From Lojkania enalia (taxonomy: Eukaryota > Ascomycota > Dothideomycetes > Pleosporales): DNA of 64,000 bases. This document shows, one piece after another, positions 1 through 8,945 of the stretch. Location of the stretch: the NCBI GenBank assembly GCA_010094045.1, contig ML986628.1, forward strand, positions 62,001-126,000, written 5' to 3'. Below the pieces are notes generated by a model. That model searched no databases and was not told the origin of the DNA. It saw nothing but the letters and a program-made list of their open reading frames with translations. The position numbers and the translations under genes are program-made. The first letter of the stretch is position 1. Every line of letters begins with the position of its first letter.

Positions 1-1732
1 GGACTTCAGGAAGATCGTTTACGGACGTAGACTCTTCTAGCGTAAGCCGTTGCGGCCTTCGGGAGTCGATGGAACGGCTCATAGTACAGGCTGCCCGCAT
101 GATAGCATCTTAAGATTGGATGCCTCTCGTGACGGCCTGCGTGTCTACCGTGACGCGTCGGGAGAGGTAGTGTCTCAAGAAAGTACTTATACTGGCGTGC
201 CCCATCATCAGGTTCTGCATAGCCTCGCTGACATTGCCTGTATATTGTGTGAAATCGCTTATACCGCTAATAATTAGGGCTGAACTCACCATTCTCATTA
301 AAGGCTTTCCCTCCGGCATAACATAGGGAGTACGGACGTGTGACCTGCTTGAAATTTGTGAGTTGCCCTAGCGCCTTTATCGCGGGCAGCAAGGTAGAAT
401 ATGGGAGAGGTTCATGCTTAGAGATTTCCCAACCACTTGGTGTCCTAATAGCTTTTCTGAATACTGGAATATCGTCGAGATCCCGATTTAGACGCAATGG
501 TAGCTCGTTTCGCTTCGGAGGGATGTAGAGCCGGCTCAGCTCCTCTAGGGTTGTAAGGTTGTATGCCGCGAACGCGCGATCGTAGAAGAGCATTCTAAGA
601 AGAAAGACCTGTGGGCTGAATGCGAGGGACTCGTCGTAGATAATCTCTGGGAGAGGGAAGGTGTTCCTTACCTATACGTTAGCCCGTCTAGCTCGTTTTA
701 GGGTGCGGCTATACTTAGCCTAAGGACTTACATGTCTTTGATCCCGAGGAACTGCTTCGTGAACTCGAAGGTGAACTCGATCAGTATCTGATGAGGCCCC
801 CCCTCTAGATCACGGAACAGCGTCACCTGGATATGCTGATAGCAGAGGCCGAGAATAGACTGTGGCCGATTTGCCGTAAAGCCGCCGAGCTGAAGGTAGA
901 GATGTAACTAGATCCTGTAGCGGCCGTGTCGATGTTTCTTCTTAGTCGTCACTAGGTTCGTTTGGAGCACAAGAGTCTGATCCTCTACGTACATACAAGT
1001 CTTATCTCGCCCGATCTTGCTTAGCTTGTACTTCTTGACGAGCTTTCTTAGTACCTAATACGCATTAATTAGCTATGCGATACGTCTCGAGAGTTATGGG
1101 GACATATGCACCTTATGCATACTCCGATTTGTCTTCCCTTCTATCTTCTCCCCAGTTGCCCTCTCATATACGAGGCGAAATACCTTCCAGTACGTCCCGA
1201 GAGAGCTAGCGAACTTAGTCCCTCGGCGTCTCCTTCCTCCTTTCCCTCGCTGCTGGTTGAGGAGCCAGTCGAAGAAGGTGTATAGGGTGCGGACAGATAC
1301 ACCGTTAAATTTGCGGAGAGATTCGCCGGCGAACCCACGGGCCTCATCATTTCCAATGTAGGTCCAGCATCTATAAGAAGAACAAGGGTCAGATGCGTTA
1401 CAGGAGGGGCAGCGCTTAGTGACTCACTGATTCCACTGCTGCTCCATCCGATCTAGCAGACGAGTGGTGCCGTCTCCATAGTCCTCTTTCACGTACTCTT
1501 CCTTGTGAAACGATTCTAGCTGTTGAAGATAGTATTCACGAGGGTAATTCCCATCATCAAGAAGCCATGCCGTCTCATCTGCGGACTCGTCTTGCTTGCC
1601 AATGTGGTTCGTATCGTCGATATCCGTGAGGTCGGTATCTGACTCGTCTAACTCCAACTCAGCACTCTCAACACCAGAATCTGCATATTCGCTTTCCTCG
1701 GAGGAGTCGTAGACTGGTTCGCGTCACCGCAT
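1..1732 (-). pseudogene. Decayed DUF3435 tyrosine recombinase (Starship captain family), 3' end beyond window
   Basis: Translating the minus strand piecewise gives a recognisable DUF3435 protein. In order it has an acidic N-terminus, a PREYYLQQLE...TRLLDRMEQQWNQ segment (about 1430-1570), FFDWLLNQQRGKGGRRRRGTK (about 1210-1290), YLQLGGFTANRPQ (about 855-900), VTLFRDLEGG...FTFEFTKQFLG, then FSPQVFLL, IPPKRNELPLRL and a GHASISTFLRHYLSR box. Family members are crypton-like tyrosine recombinases, and some move giant Starship elements. Seen here: the ANRP arginine (863-874) and the HYLS tyrosine (codon 167-169) are kept, but the second-box arginine in RPYSLRY is now Cys (321-323). Intron 1 (about 1371-1432) has GTGAGT and TATAG ends; intron 2 starts with GTAAGT at 731. 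Stops at 1724-1726, 908-910 and 110-112 fit CGA/CAG/CAA changed by C-to-T. The ATG at 1730-1732 is the likely start. The gene is dead, and its 3' end lies outside the window. Confidence 0.88.
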
Positions 1733-2177
1733 CGTCGCGTAGGCTAGAGAGTTCGCTTTAGGGGAGTGGACGCCGGCTGCTGGTTGTGAAAGGGATAGTA
1801 AGCGACTAGGTGAAGATTCGAAAGGGGAATAATGAGAGAAGAAGAGGCGATGAGAAGAGCGATGATTGTCTGCACTGCTAAAGGGAAGGGCAGCGCTTAA
1901 GTATTCGGGCGGCCTCACATAAGGATAACATGCTGCTGATGTCAAGAATAGCGACTGATGGTGGAAGCCCTGGGCGCTTGCATGGGGGCTTGTCTACCCT
2001 ATACTCGCTGGTCTGCAAATCCCAGGTACCGCGCTAGCTGTTCTAGGTACTCCGAAGGCTCGTGCACTCCAGCCCTCGGCCGGAGGACTAGGGGGGTTTT
2101 GTGGCAAGTCGGCAGCAGAAAACGGCGTCACAAACTCCCAAAAACAGCAGCCTAATCGCCGTTGGATTGTTTAAGAT
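1733..2177. other. 5' flank of the DUF3435 gene, no gene recognised
   Basis: The composition is ordinary rather than AT-rich. Read on the minus strand, the part next to the ATG is pyrimidine-rich, as fungal 5' flanks often are. No coding region is convincing on either strand; the short open frame near 1958-2155 has no recognisable protein. If the DUF3435 gene is a Starship captain, the element would extend leftwards out of the window, and its 5' terminus should lie in this stretch, because captains sit at the 5' end and read inwards. I could not identify a terminus or target duplication. Confidence 0.45.
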
Positions 2178-2231
2178 AGTATTTATTTTTAGAGATAATA
2201 GGTTTTATTATTAAATAGTATACTAATACTA

Positions 2232-4085
2232 ACGTACCTTACAAGCGAGCGGCCCATACAAGCGAGCGGTCCACCCCATCAACTTTTTCAACCTTTATAT
2301 ACGTATAGCTCAACAACCAAGTAATATAATAGCAATTTACAACTTGCGCGATTATTCTACAGAAACCTCTGCATCCTTCTGGCATGTACGAGAATTATGC
2401 CCAGTCTTGCCGCAGCGGCTACAGCGCGCTTTACGCTGTCCGCTCGTACCTGATCGCACCCCAAATTGGCGCATTATAGCCCGAGTTTCCTCCTCATCAT
2501 CCTTTTCAGCAATAATCATCTCTCCTTGTGCTTTTGTTAGGGTCCCTTGCGCTTGAATCTGCCTTTTTTTCTGCTATTTCCGTTTTGTTGCTGCTTCATT
2601 CGCTTCTCGAAGGCTGACGATTTCATCGCGCATTAACCCGATCTGATATATCGCTTTTATAGAGCCTTTCTCAAGCTGATTTAGCTTCTTAATAATAGAA
2701 GCTAGCGAAGAACTTATATCCCTTTAAATCCGATTACGAATTAATGTTAATTGAGCTTCTAGCTCGCGCGCGTTACTTGGTGTTTTTGCTTCCTATAGGG
2801 TATTATCTTATACTAGCGGTGTTGGCGTACGAAGCTTTATATCAAGCTTTAAAAGTACCGCTTCTAGATTAAATAGGACTAGACCAGCTCCTTAAAAGCT
2901 TATATAGATATTATCCTTTATAATTGATATATTAAAAGCAGCTTTAAAGGCTGGAAAGAACTTAAGTTTTATAATATGGTTGATATAATTGCGTGCTAAG
3001 ACTAAGATCTGATTTCTATATGTACGCTTTAATAGTAAGAAGCAGCCTATATCTAGTAGCTACAATAGGTATGATGAATAAGCTAGTATATAGAGTAGAA
3101 TAATGCCCTATTCCTCGCAGAGTTTCTAGAAATTAAGCGAGTTATAGCTGTTATAGCTATTAAAGATTAGTAGTCGACGCGCGCCTACTATACAATCCTT
3201 TATATACCTATAAAAGTGTTTTAACTACTTAATACCGAGTTTATTTATTGTCCAGCTGTTCTTACTAACTACAATAGCCCAGTTCTTAGGTATATTATCG
3301 CCTTCGTACTAGGTAGAGAAATAGTAGTAGCCAGCAATAATAATAAAGGGTGGGAGCGCCCAGCCAGCAGTATTAATCCCCTAAATTACTAAAATCCATT
3401 TATAATTACCTAATTAAATTGCCTTTAATTAATTACGTCTCTCTATACCTATAACAACTAGTTGTAATAAGATAACGCCTATTTAAAAGCTAGATTCATC
3501 GAAGTTGTATATATCCTTGTCTATAATATTATACTTCTCCTTAGTATACCGTACAAGCTTAAACTAGCCTTTAATTATCTTAGGATCTTTATATAGAGCT
3601 TTCTAGTAATTATAAGGCTAATTTAGGCGTGTTTTAAGCTTAGGAGTGCGTCTAACAAAGTTCCTAGACTAATATATACTAATCTAGCCTATACCGCGCT
3701 TAGCAAGTAAGCTATTAGCTATATCTTATATAGTAGCTAAAATAGGCGCAAATCCTCGCGAATCTAGGTTAAGTATATATTAGATAATAACCTCCTCTTC
3801 AGGTTTCGTTAGTCTCTTTAAGTTAGGCTTATAATCGCGCTGTAAGCGGATTCTAGTATATTATTAGTATACGGTTGTTTAAATTATATTAAATATTAAA
3901 ACAGCGCGTCTTTCGCTATTTATTTAGCCTCTTTTAGTAGCTGAGAGGGCTAAGTTTACTTAATTCTCGTTTTAGGCTGTATTCTTATTATTTCGTCGTT
4001 GTATTATTATTAAAAGCTCAGGTGTCGCGTTTTAGTAATAGGGTAGACCGCTCGCTTGTATAGGCCGCTCGCTTATAAGATACGT
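2232..4085 (-). mobile_element. Fot1/pogo-like DNA transposon PogoA1, full length (1854 bp)
   Basis: Terminal inverted repeats of about 50 bp start ACGTACCTTACAAGCGAGCG on the left; the right end is their RIPped complement. Both ends are flanked by TA (2230-2231 and 4086-4087), the pogo/Tc1-mariner target duplication. Each terminal repeat holds two 17-bp direct modules built on AAGCGAGCGG. It sits inside repeat U copy 1: the U sequence on both sides joins up as in copy 2. The left 400 bp is hardly RIPped while the rest is heavily mutated. Two further copies, at 32717-34932 and 36364-40108, have the same base length once insertions and the gap duplicate are removed. Confidence 0.92.
2352..4014 (-). 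pseudogene. PogoA1 DDE transposase (RIPped)
   Basis: The minus-strand frame gives a Fot1-type transposase with many TAA/TAG stops at former CAA/CAG codons. The N-terminal part holds a helix-turn-helix/CENP-B-like DNA-binding region ending in RLTKPEEEVII. The DDE core keeps DIYNFDES with the first catalytic Asp (about 3495-3503). Next come PKNWAIVVSKNSW and LLIINSYNSYNS, where the second Asp of the usual LLIIDGH is now Asn. The C-terminus is un-RIPped and shows an intact CCHC knuckle, CSRCGKTGHNSRTC (2382-2423), of the kind found at pogo/Tc5 transposase C-termini. The stop is at 2352-2354. The start is inferred from the better-kept ATG in PogoA3 (40025-40027), which aligns to 4012-4014. Inactive. 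Confidence 0.88.
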
Positions 4086-4365
4086 TATACTTCTAGTAGT
4101 ATATAAGAGTCTACTATAGTATATTATAGAACGCTGTAGTTTAGAAAATACTATAAAATATAGTAAATTACTATTATATATTATAAAGTATAGTTAATTA
4201 CTATTATTTAACGTACTATAATATACTGCGAGATACTATAGTATACTATCTAGAATCTAATAACTACCCTAGTCTATTTTATAATATACTATTATAGTCT
4301 ATAATATAGTATAATATACTACTCTAGTTAATTAAGTTTATATATATAGGAAAGTAGTATAAATA

Positions 4366-5657
4366 AAATTTATATAGTATTAGAGAAGTATATTAGATTT
4401 TCTTCTACTAACTACTATTAGTAAAGGCTAAGTTAATCCTTATTTATTAAAGTATTATTATCTAAGAAACTATTAAAGTTGGTTATATCTTTATCTAAAA
4501 AGCTTTTAAAAGTACTATCTAACTTCTTACTTAATATCTTATACTTATTCTTATATTATATAAGCTTAGCCTTAATTTTAGAGTTATTATTAACCTTCTC
4601 TTCGCACTTATCGCTTTTAATACTCTTAATATAGGGTAAGTTCGAATTGAGAAGAAAATTATTATTAAATTGATTATATACTAATAGAGGCTCTTAATAT
4701 CTAGGGTAGTAATTAGTATATATTTATAATAAATAGATGTAATAAAAATATAATAAACTTACTTCTATTCTAGCCCTAAGACTATAGCTAACTCTTTCTT
4801 AAATAGTTCCTTAATAAACTTTTACTATTTATTTTTAGCATTCTTACTTTTAAAACTATTATTTTATAGTTTAAAAAGGCTATCTTAGTATATCTTATAT
4901 ATAACCTTCTATACAGCCCCTCTAGAGCTATATACTTATAATAGACTACGAGCTGATTCTTATATAGTAGATATATCTTTCTTTTAACTAGTAGCCTTTA
5001 ATAGAACTACTTAGTAACGTCTAAGGCTAATCTCTTAATTAATATACTCCTATTTTAAGTAGATAGCTTTTAACCTTATTTTTAACTAATTATCTATTTA
5101 CTTATAAGTATATATATATATAATAAATAACTATAATAACTTACTAGACTTATAATTGTTAAAACGCTTCTCTACTATAGTTTTAATAGCTTTATCTAAT
5201 ATCTTTTTTTTTTCTTCTTCCCCTAGCGCTATATATTTAGTACTTTTCTATAGCTACCTCTTTTTAACACTCTTAATAGAGCGATTAGTAGTATAGGTAC
5301 TCTTAATAGCCTTTTCTTTAATAGTAAGTAATATAGTCTTATCTTTCTATTAGATAGCGTACTTAGTATTACTAAGTATACTCTTAAAGGGTATTATAAG
5401 ATTGGTTGGACAGCTTTTTTAAGAACTAGCTTAACCGCGTAGTAAAAGAATATATTTAATTTTATAATCTTCTAACTATTAGCTCTATATTTATTAGTAA
5501 ACTATAATAAAAGACTAGTATAATTACTTACCTATATTAATTTTGCCTACTTATCTTAGTTAAAGCTAACTAGTAGCTCTAGTAGCTTTAATAGTAGTAA
5601 GCTATCTAGACTATCGAGAAAATTGTTATTAATAGACTCTACTTTAATAGTCGACAT
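4366..5657 (-). pseudogene. Spliced gene of unknown family in repeat U, copy 1 (RIPped)
   Basis: Not recognised. Exon 1 (5532-5657) starts with a kept ATG and reads MSTIKVESINNNFLDSLDSL followed by a leucine-rich stretch, with two TAA/TAG stops that fit former Gln codons. Intron 1 (5485-5531) runs from GTAAGT to ATATAG with a TACTAAT branch site. Exon 2 includes a lysine-rich stretch and EEEKKKILDKAIKTIVEKRF. A second GTAAGT follows. Exon 3 ends KFIKELFKKELAIVLGLE, then comes a 60-bp intron with a TACTAAT branch and CTAG end. The last exon contains NSNLPYIKSIKSDKCEEK and KKLDSTFKSFLDKDI, and stops near 4366. The copy at 24172-27288 keeps the same exon order and splice signals. Charged and helical, with no membrane segment seen; function unknown. 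The same gene recurs after the gap (start at 7607) because of the assembly duplicate. Confidence 0.6.
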
Positions 5658-6126
5658 TTTATAAGAACTATAATAAAAGTATATAATAAATCGAAGATTT
5701 AAAGTTATATTAATAAGAGTATAGTAGGAAGAAGAGTTATAATAGAGTATCAGGCTTAACGCAACAAGTATATATACTATCTACTAGTATAGATTAGATA
5801 AAAGTAATAATAAAATATATATATATCTAAATAAATATAAAATATTAGTTAGTTTAATATAAAAAACTATTACTAAAAAACGTACTACTAGTTTTATAAG
5901 ATAGTAAGTTATTATAGTTTTTTATTATAGTATTCTTATAATATACACCTAAATACTTTATTAGCTTTACTTTATAATTCTAATTCGGTACTAGCTTTTA
6001 ATATATATATATCTTAGCATCTATATTTATATTTTAGGTATCTATTAATAAACTTTAACTTAGCTTTATACTACTAACCTTAATTATCGACGTTAACTAC
6101 TCTACTCTACTACTATTAATATATAA

Positions 6127-6136
6127 NNNNNNNNNN
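6127..6136. other. Assembly gap 1 (10 N)
   Basis: Ten Ns. The 1940 bases before the gap (4187-6126) recur, apparently identically, directly after it (6137-8076), so this is most simply two overlapping contig ends that were not merged. Confidence 0.95.
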
Positions 6137-8788
6137 AGTATAGTTAATTACTATTATTTAACGTACTATAATATACTGCGAGATACTATAGTATACTATC
6201 TAGAATCTAATAACTACCCTAGTCTATTTTATAATATACTATTATAGTCTATAATATAGTATAATATACTACTCTAGTTAATTAAGTTTATATATATAGG
6301 AAAGTAGTATAAATAAAATTTATATAGTATTAGAGAAGTATATTAGATTTTCTTCTACTAACTACTATTAGTAAAGGCTAAGTTAATCCTTATTTATTAA
6401 AGTATTATTATCTAAGAAACTATTAAAGTTGGTTATATCTTTATCTAAAAAGCTTTTAAAAGTACTATCTAACTTCTTACTTAATATCTTATACTTATTC
6501 TTATATTATATAAGCTTAGCCTTAATTTTAGAGTTATTATTAACCTTCTCTTCGCACTTATCGCTTTTAATACTCTTAATATAGGGTAAGTTCGAATTGA
6601 GAAGAAAATTATTATTAAATTGATTATATACTAATAGAGGCTCTTAATATCTAGGGTAGTAATTAGTATATATTTATAATAAATAGATGTAATAAAAATA
6701 TAATAAACTTACTTCTATTCTAGCCCTAAGACTATAGCTAACTCTTTCTTAAATAGTTCCTTAATAAACTTTTACTATTTATTTTTAGCATTCTTACTTT
6801 TAAAACTATTATTTTATAGTTTAAAAAGGCTATCTTAGTATATCTTATATATAACCTTCTATACAGCCCCTCTAGAGCTATATACTTATAATAGACTACG
6901 AGCTGATTCTTATATAGTAGATATATCTTTCTTTTAACTAGTAGCCTTTAATAGAACTACTTAGTAACGTCTAAGGCTAATCTCTTAATTAATATACTCC
7001 TATTTTAAGTAGATAGCTTTTAACCTTATTTTTAACTAATTATCTATTTACTTATAAGTATATATATATATAATAAATAACTATAATAACTTACTAGACT
7101 TATAATTGTTAAAACGCTTCTCTACTATAGTTTTAATAGCTTTATCTAATATCTTTTTTTTTTCTTCTTCCCCTAGCGCTATATATTTAGTACTTTTCTA
7201 TAGCTACCTCTTTTTAACACTCTTAATAGAGCGATTAGTAGTATAGGTACTCTTAATAGCCTTTTCTTTAATAGTAAGTAATATAGTCTTATCTTTCTAT
7301 TAGATAGCGTACTTAGTATTACTAAGTATACTCTTAAAGGGTATTATAAGATTGGTTGGACAGCTTTTTTAAGAACTAGCTTAACCGCGTAGTAAAAGAA
7401 TATATTTAATTTTATAATCTTCTAACTATTAGCTCTATATTTATTAGTAAACTATAATAAAAGACTAGTATAATTACTTACCTATATTAATTTTGCCTAC
7501 TTATCTTAGTTAAAGCTAACTAGTAGCTCTAGTAGCTTTAATAGTAGTAAGCTATCTAGACTATCGAGAAAATTGTTATTAATAGACTCTACTTTAATAG
7601 TCGACATTTTATAAGAACTATAATAAAAGTATATAATAAATCGAAGATTTAAAGTTATATTAATAAGAGTATAGTAGGAAGAAGAGTTATAATAGAGTAT
7701 CAGGCTTAACGCAACAAGTATATATACTATCTACTAGTATAGATTAGATAAAAGTAATAATAAAATATATATATATCTAAATAAATATAAAATATTAGTT
7801 AGTTTAATATAAAAAACTATTACTAAAAAACGTACTACTAGTTTTATAAGATAGTAAGTTATTATAGTTTTTTATTATAGTATTCTTATAATATACACCT
7901 AAATACTTTATTAGCTTTACTTTATAATTCTAATTCGGTACTAGCTTTTAATATATATATATCTTAGCATCTATATTTATATTTTAGGTATCTATTAATA
8001 AACTTTAACTTAGCTTTATACTACTAACCTTAATTATCGACGTTAACTACTCTACTCTACTACTATTAATATATAATATCTCGTACTTAAGAAATAGTAT
8101 AATCTAAAATCGTTTCAATAGGTAGTAAGTTTCTTTAAAAGTAGCTTACTACTAAATTAGCTTATAAAATACCTATACTAGTAAAGCCTATACTAGTAAA
8201 GTATTACTATTATCTTAGAAGTAAATTATTATAGGTTTTTATTATAGTTATATACTAATAAGATATAGCTATTATACTTTAATAGATTAAACAATATTAG
8301 AAGAGTACTAAACTTCTCTTTTAAAAGCTTCCTTTTTCGCGGCTAATCTATAAAATTACTACTATAGTTTAGAAGAATACTTATAGTAGTAAGATGTATT
8401 AGTAATAGAGCGTAATTAAGGCTCTTTAAAAGTCTATTAAAGCTTTTTTTATTAGGTTCTTTAAAGGTATATATTTTTTTATATAATTTATACTATATAA
8501 TATTAACTATATTAGACTATAATATAAATATAATTTATATAAAACGGGTTACTATCTAAAATAAAGATATATATTTAGTAAAACAATATTATAAGAAGTT
8601 TAGTCTTTTATTAGATTAGAGTTATAATCTCTAGATAGTCTTAGACTTAGAAAAAGCTACTTTAAATAAATCTAGTTCTCTACTATAATAATTTATAGTA
8701 ATAAATATTTAATATATAATATATAATTATTTCCTATAATTATAGAGGAACTTTATAGGGTACTCTTATCTTAATCTTATACCCCAGT

Positions 8789-8916
8789 ACTAAGAACCCT
8801 ACCCTAACCTTAACCTTAATACTAAGAACCTCTATCTAACCTATATTCTAGTACTAAAAACTCTACCTTAATTCTAACCCCAACGCTAAAAACTCTAAAT
8901 CTAACTTTAACCTAGG
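8789..8916. repeat. 32-bp tandem array, four units, in repeat U copy 1
   Basis: The marker ACTAAGAACC or its RIPped form recurs at 8789, 8821, 8853 and 8885, a period of exactly 32 bp. Each unit also contains a telomere-like CCCTAACC/ACCTTAAC segment. The inverted copy at 20981-21108 has the same period and unit number. Confidence 0.85.
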
Positions 8917-8945
8917 TAAAATACTATATACTCTATTTACTAGTC

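Larger units (their letters stand above)
4187..8076. repeat. 1940-bp direct duplicate flanking gap 1 (probable assembly artefact)
   Basis: 4187-6126 and 6137-8076 are direct copies at an offset of 1950. I saw no difference in the lines compared, although this DNA should carry scattered RIP differences between real copies. The duplicate starts and stops exactly at the N run. Repeat U copy 2 has this segment once. Treat 6137-8076 as the same locus as 4187-6126. Confidence 0.85.
2178..8945 (-). mobile_element. Unclassified ~3-kb repeat U, copy 1 (RIPped, interrupted by PogoA1)
   Basis: Ends were set by comparison with the inverted copy at about 20935-27660; both are approximate. After removing PogoA1 plus one TA (1856 bp) and the gap-linked duplicate (1950 bp), the unit is about 2.96 kb, against about 3.02 kb for copy 2. 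It starts near AGTATTTATTTTTAGAG and ends near CCTAGGTAAAATAC. It has no clear terminal inverted repeat, LTR, transposase or reverse transcriptase. It carries a spliced gene of unknown family (4366-5657, minus) and a 32-bp tandem array (8789-8916). Almost all CpA has become TpA, so the copy was a RIP target, which supports it being a true repeat. Its class is unknown. Confidence 0.6.

Noticed and set aside
1724..1945. 73-codon minus-strand frame upstream of the DUF3435 gene
   Set aside because: Serine-rich chance frame. Only its last codons (MR then TGA) match the likely DUF3435 start.
1958..2155. Short open frame on the plus strand near the DUF3435 gene
   Set aside because: 65 codons, Cys/Arg-rich by composition, no motif; most likely chance.
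4187..8076. True tandem duplication of 1.94 kb
   Set aside because: The copies meet exactly at an N run and show no RIP differences; assembly overlap is simpler.
8757..8925. Telomere-like CCCTAACC text
   Set aside because: It is part of a 32-bp interstitial tandem unit inside repeat U, not a TTAGGG array, and occurs in both U copies.
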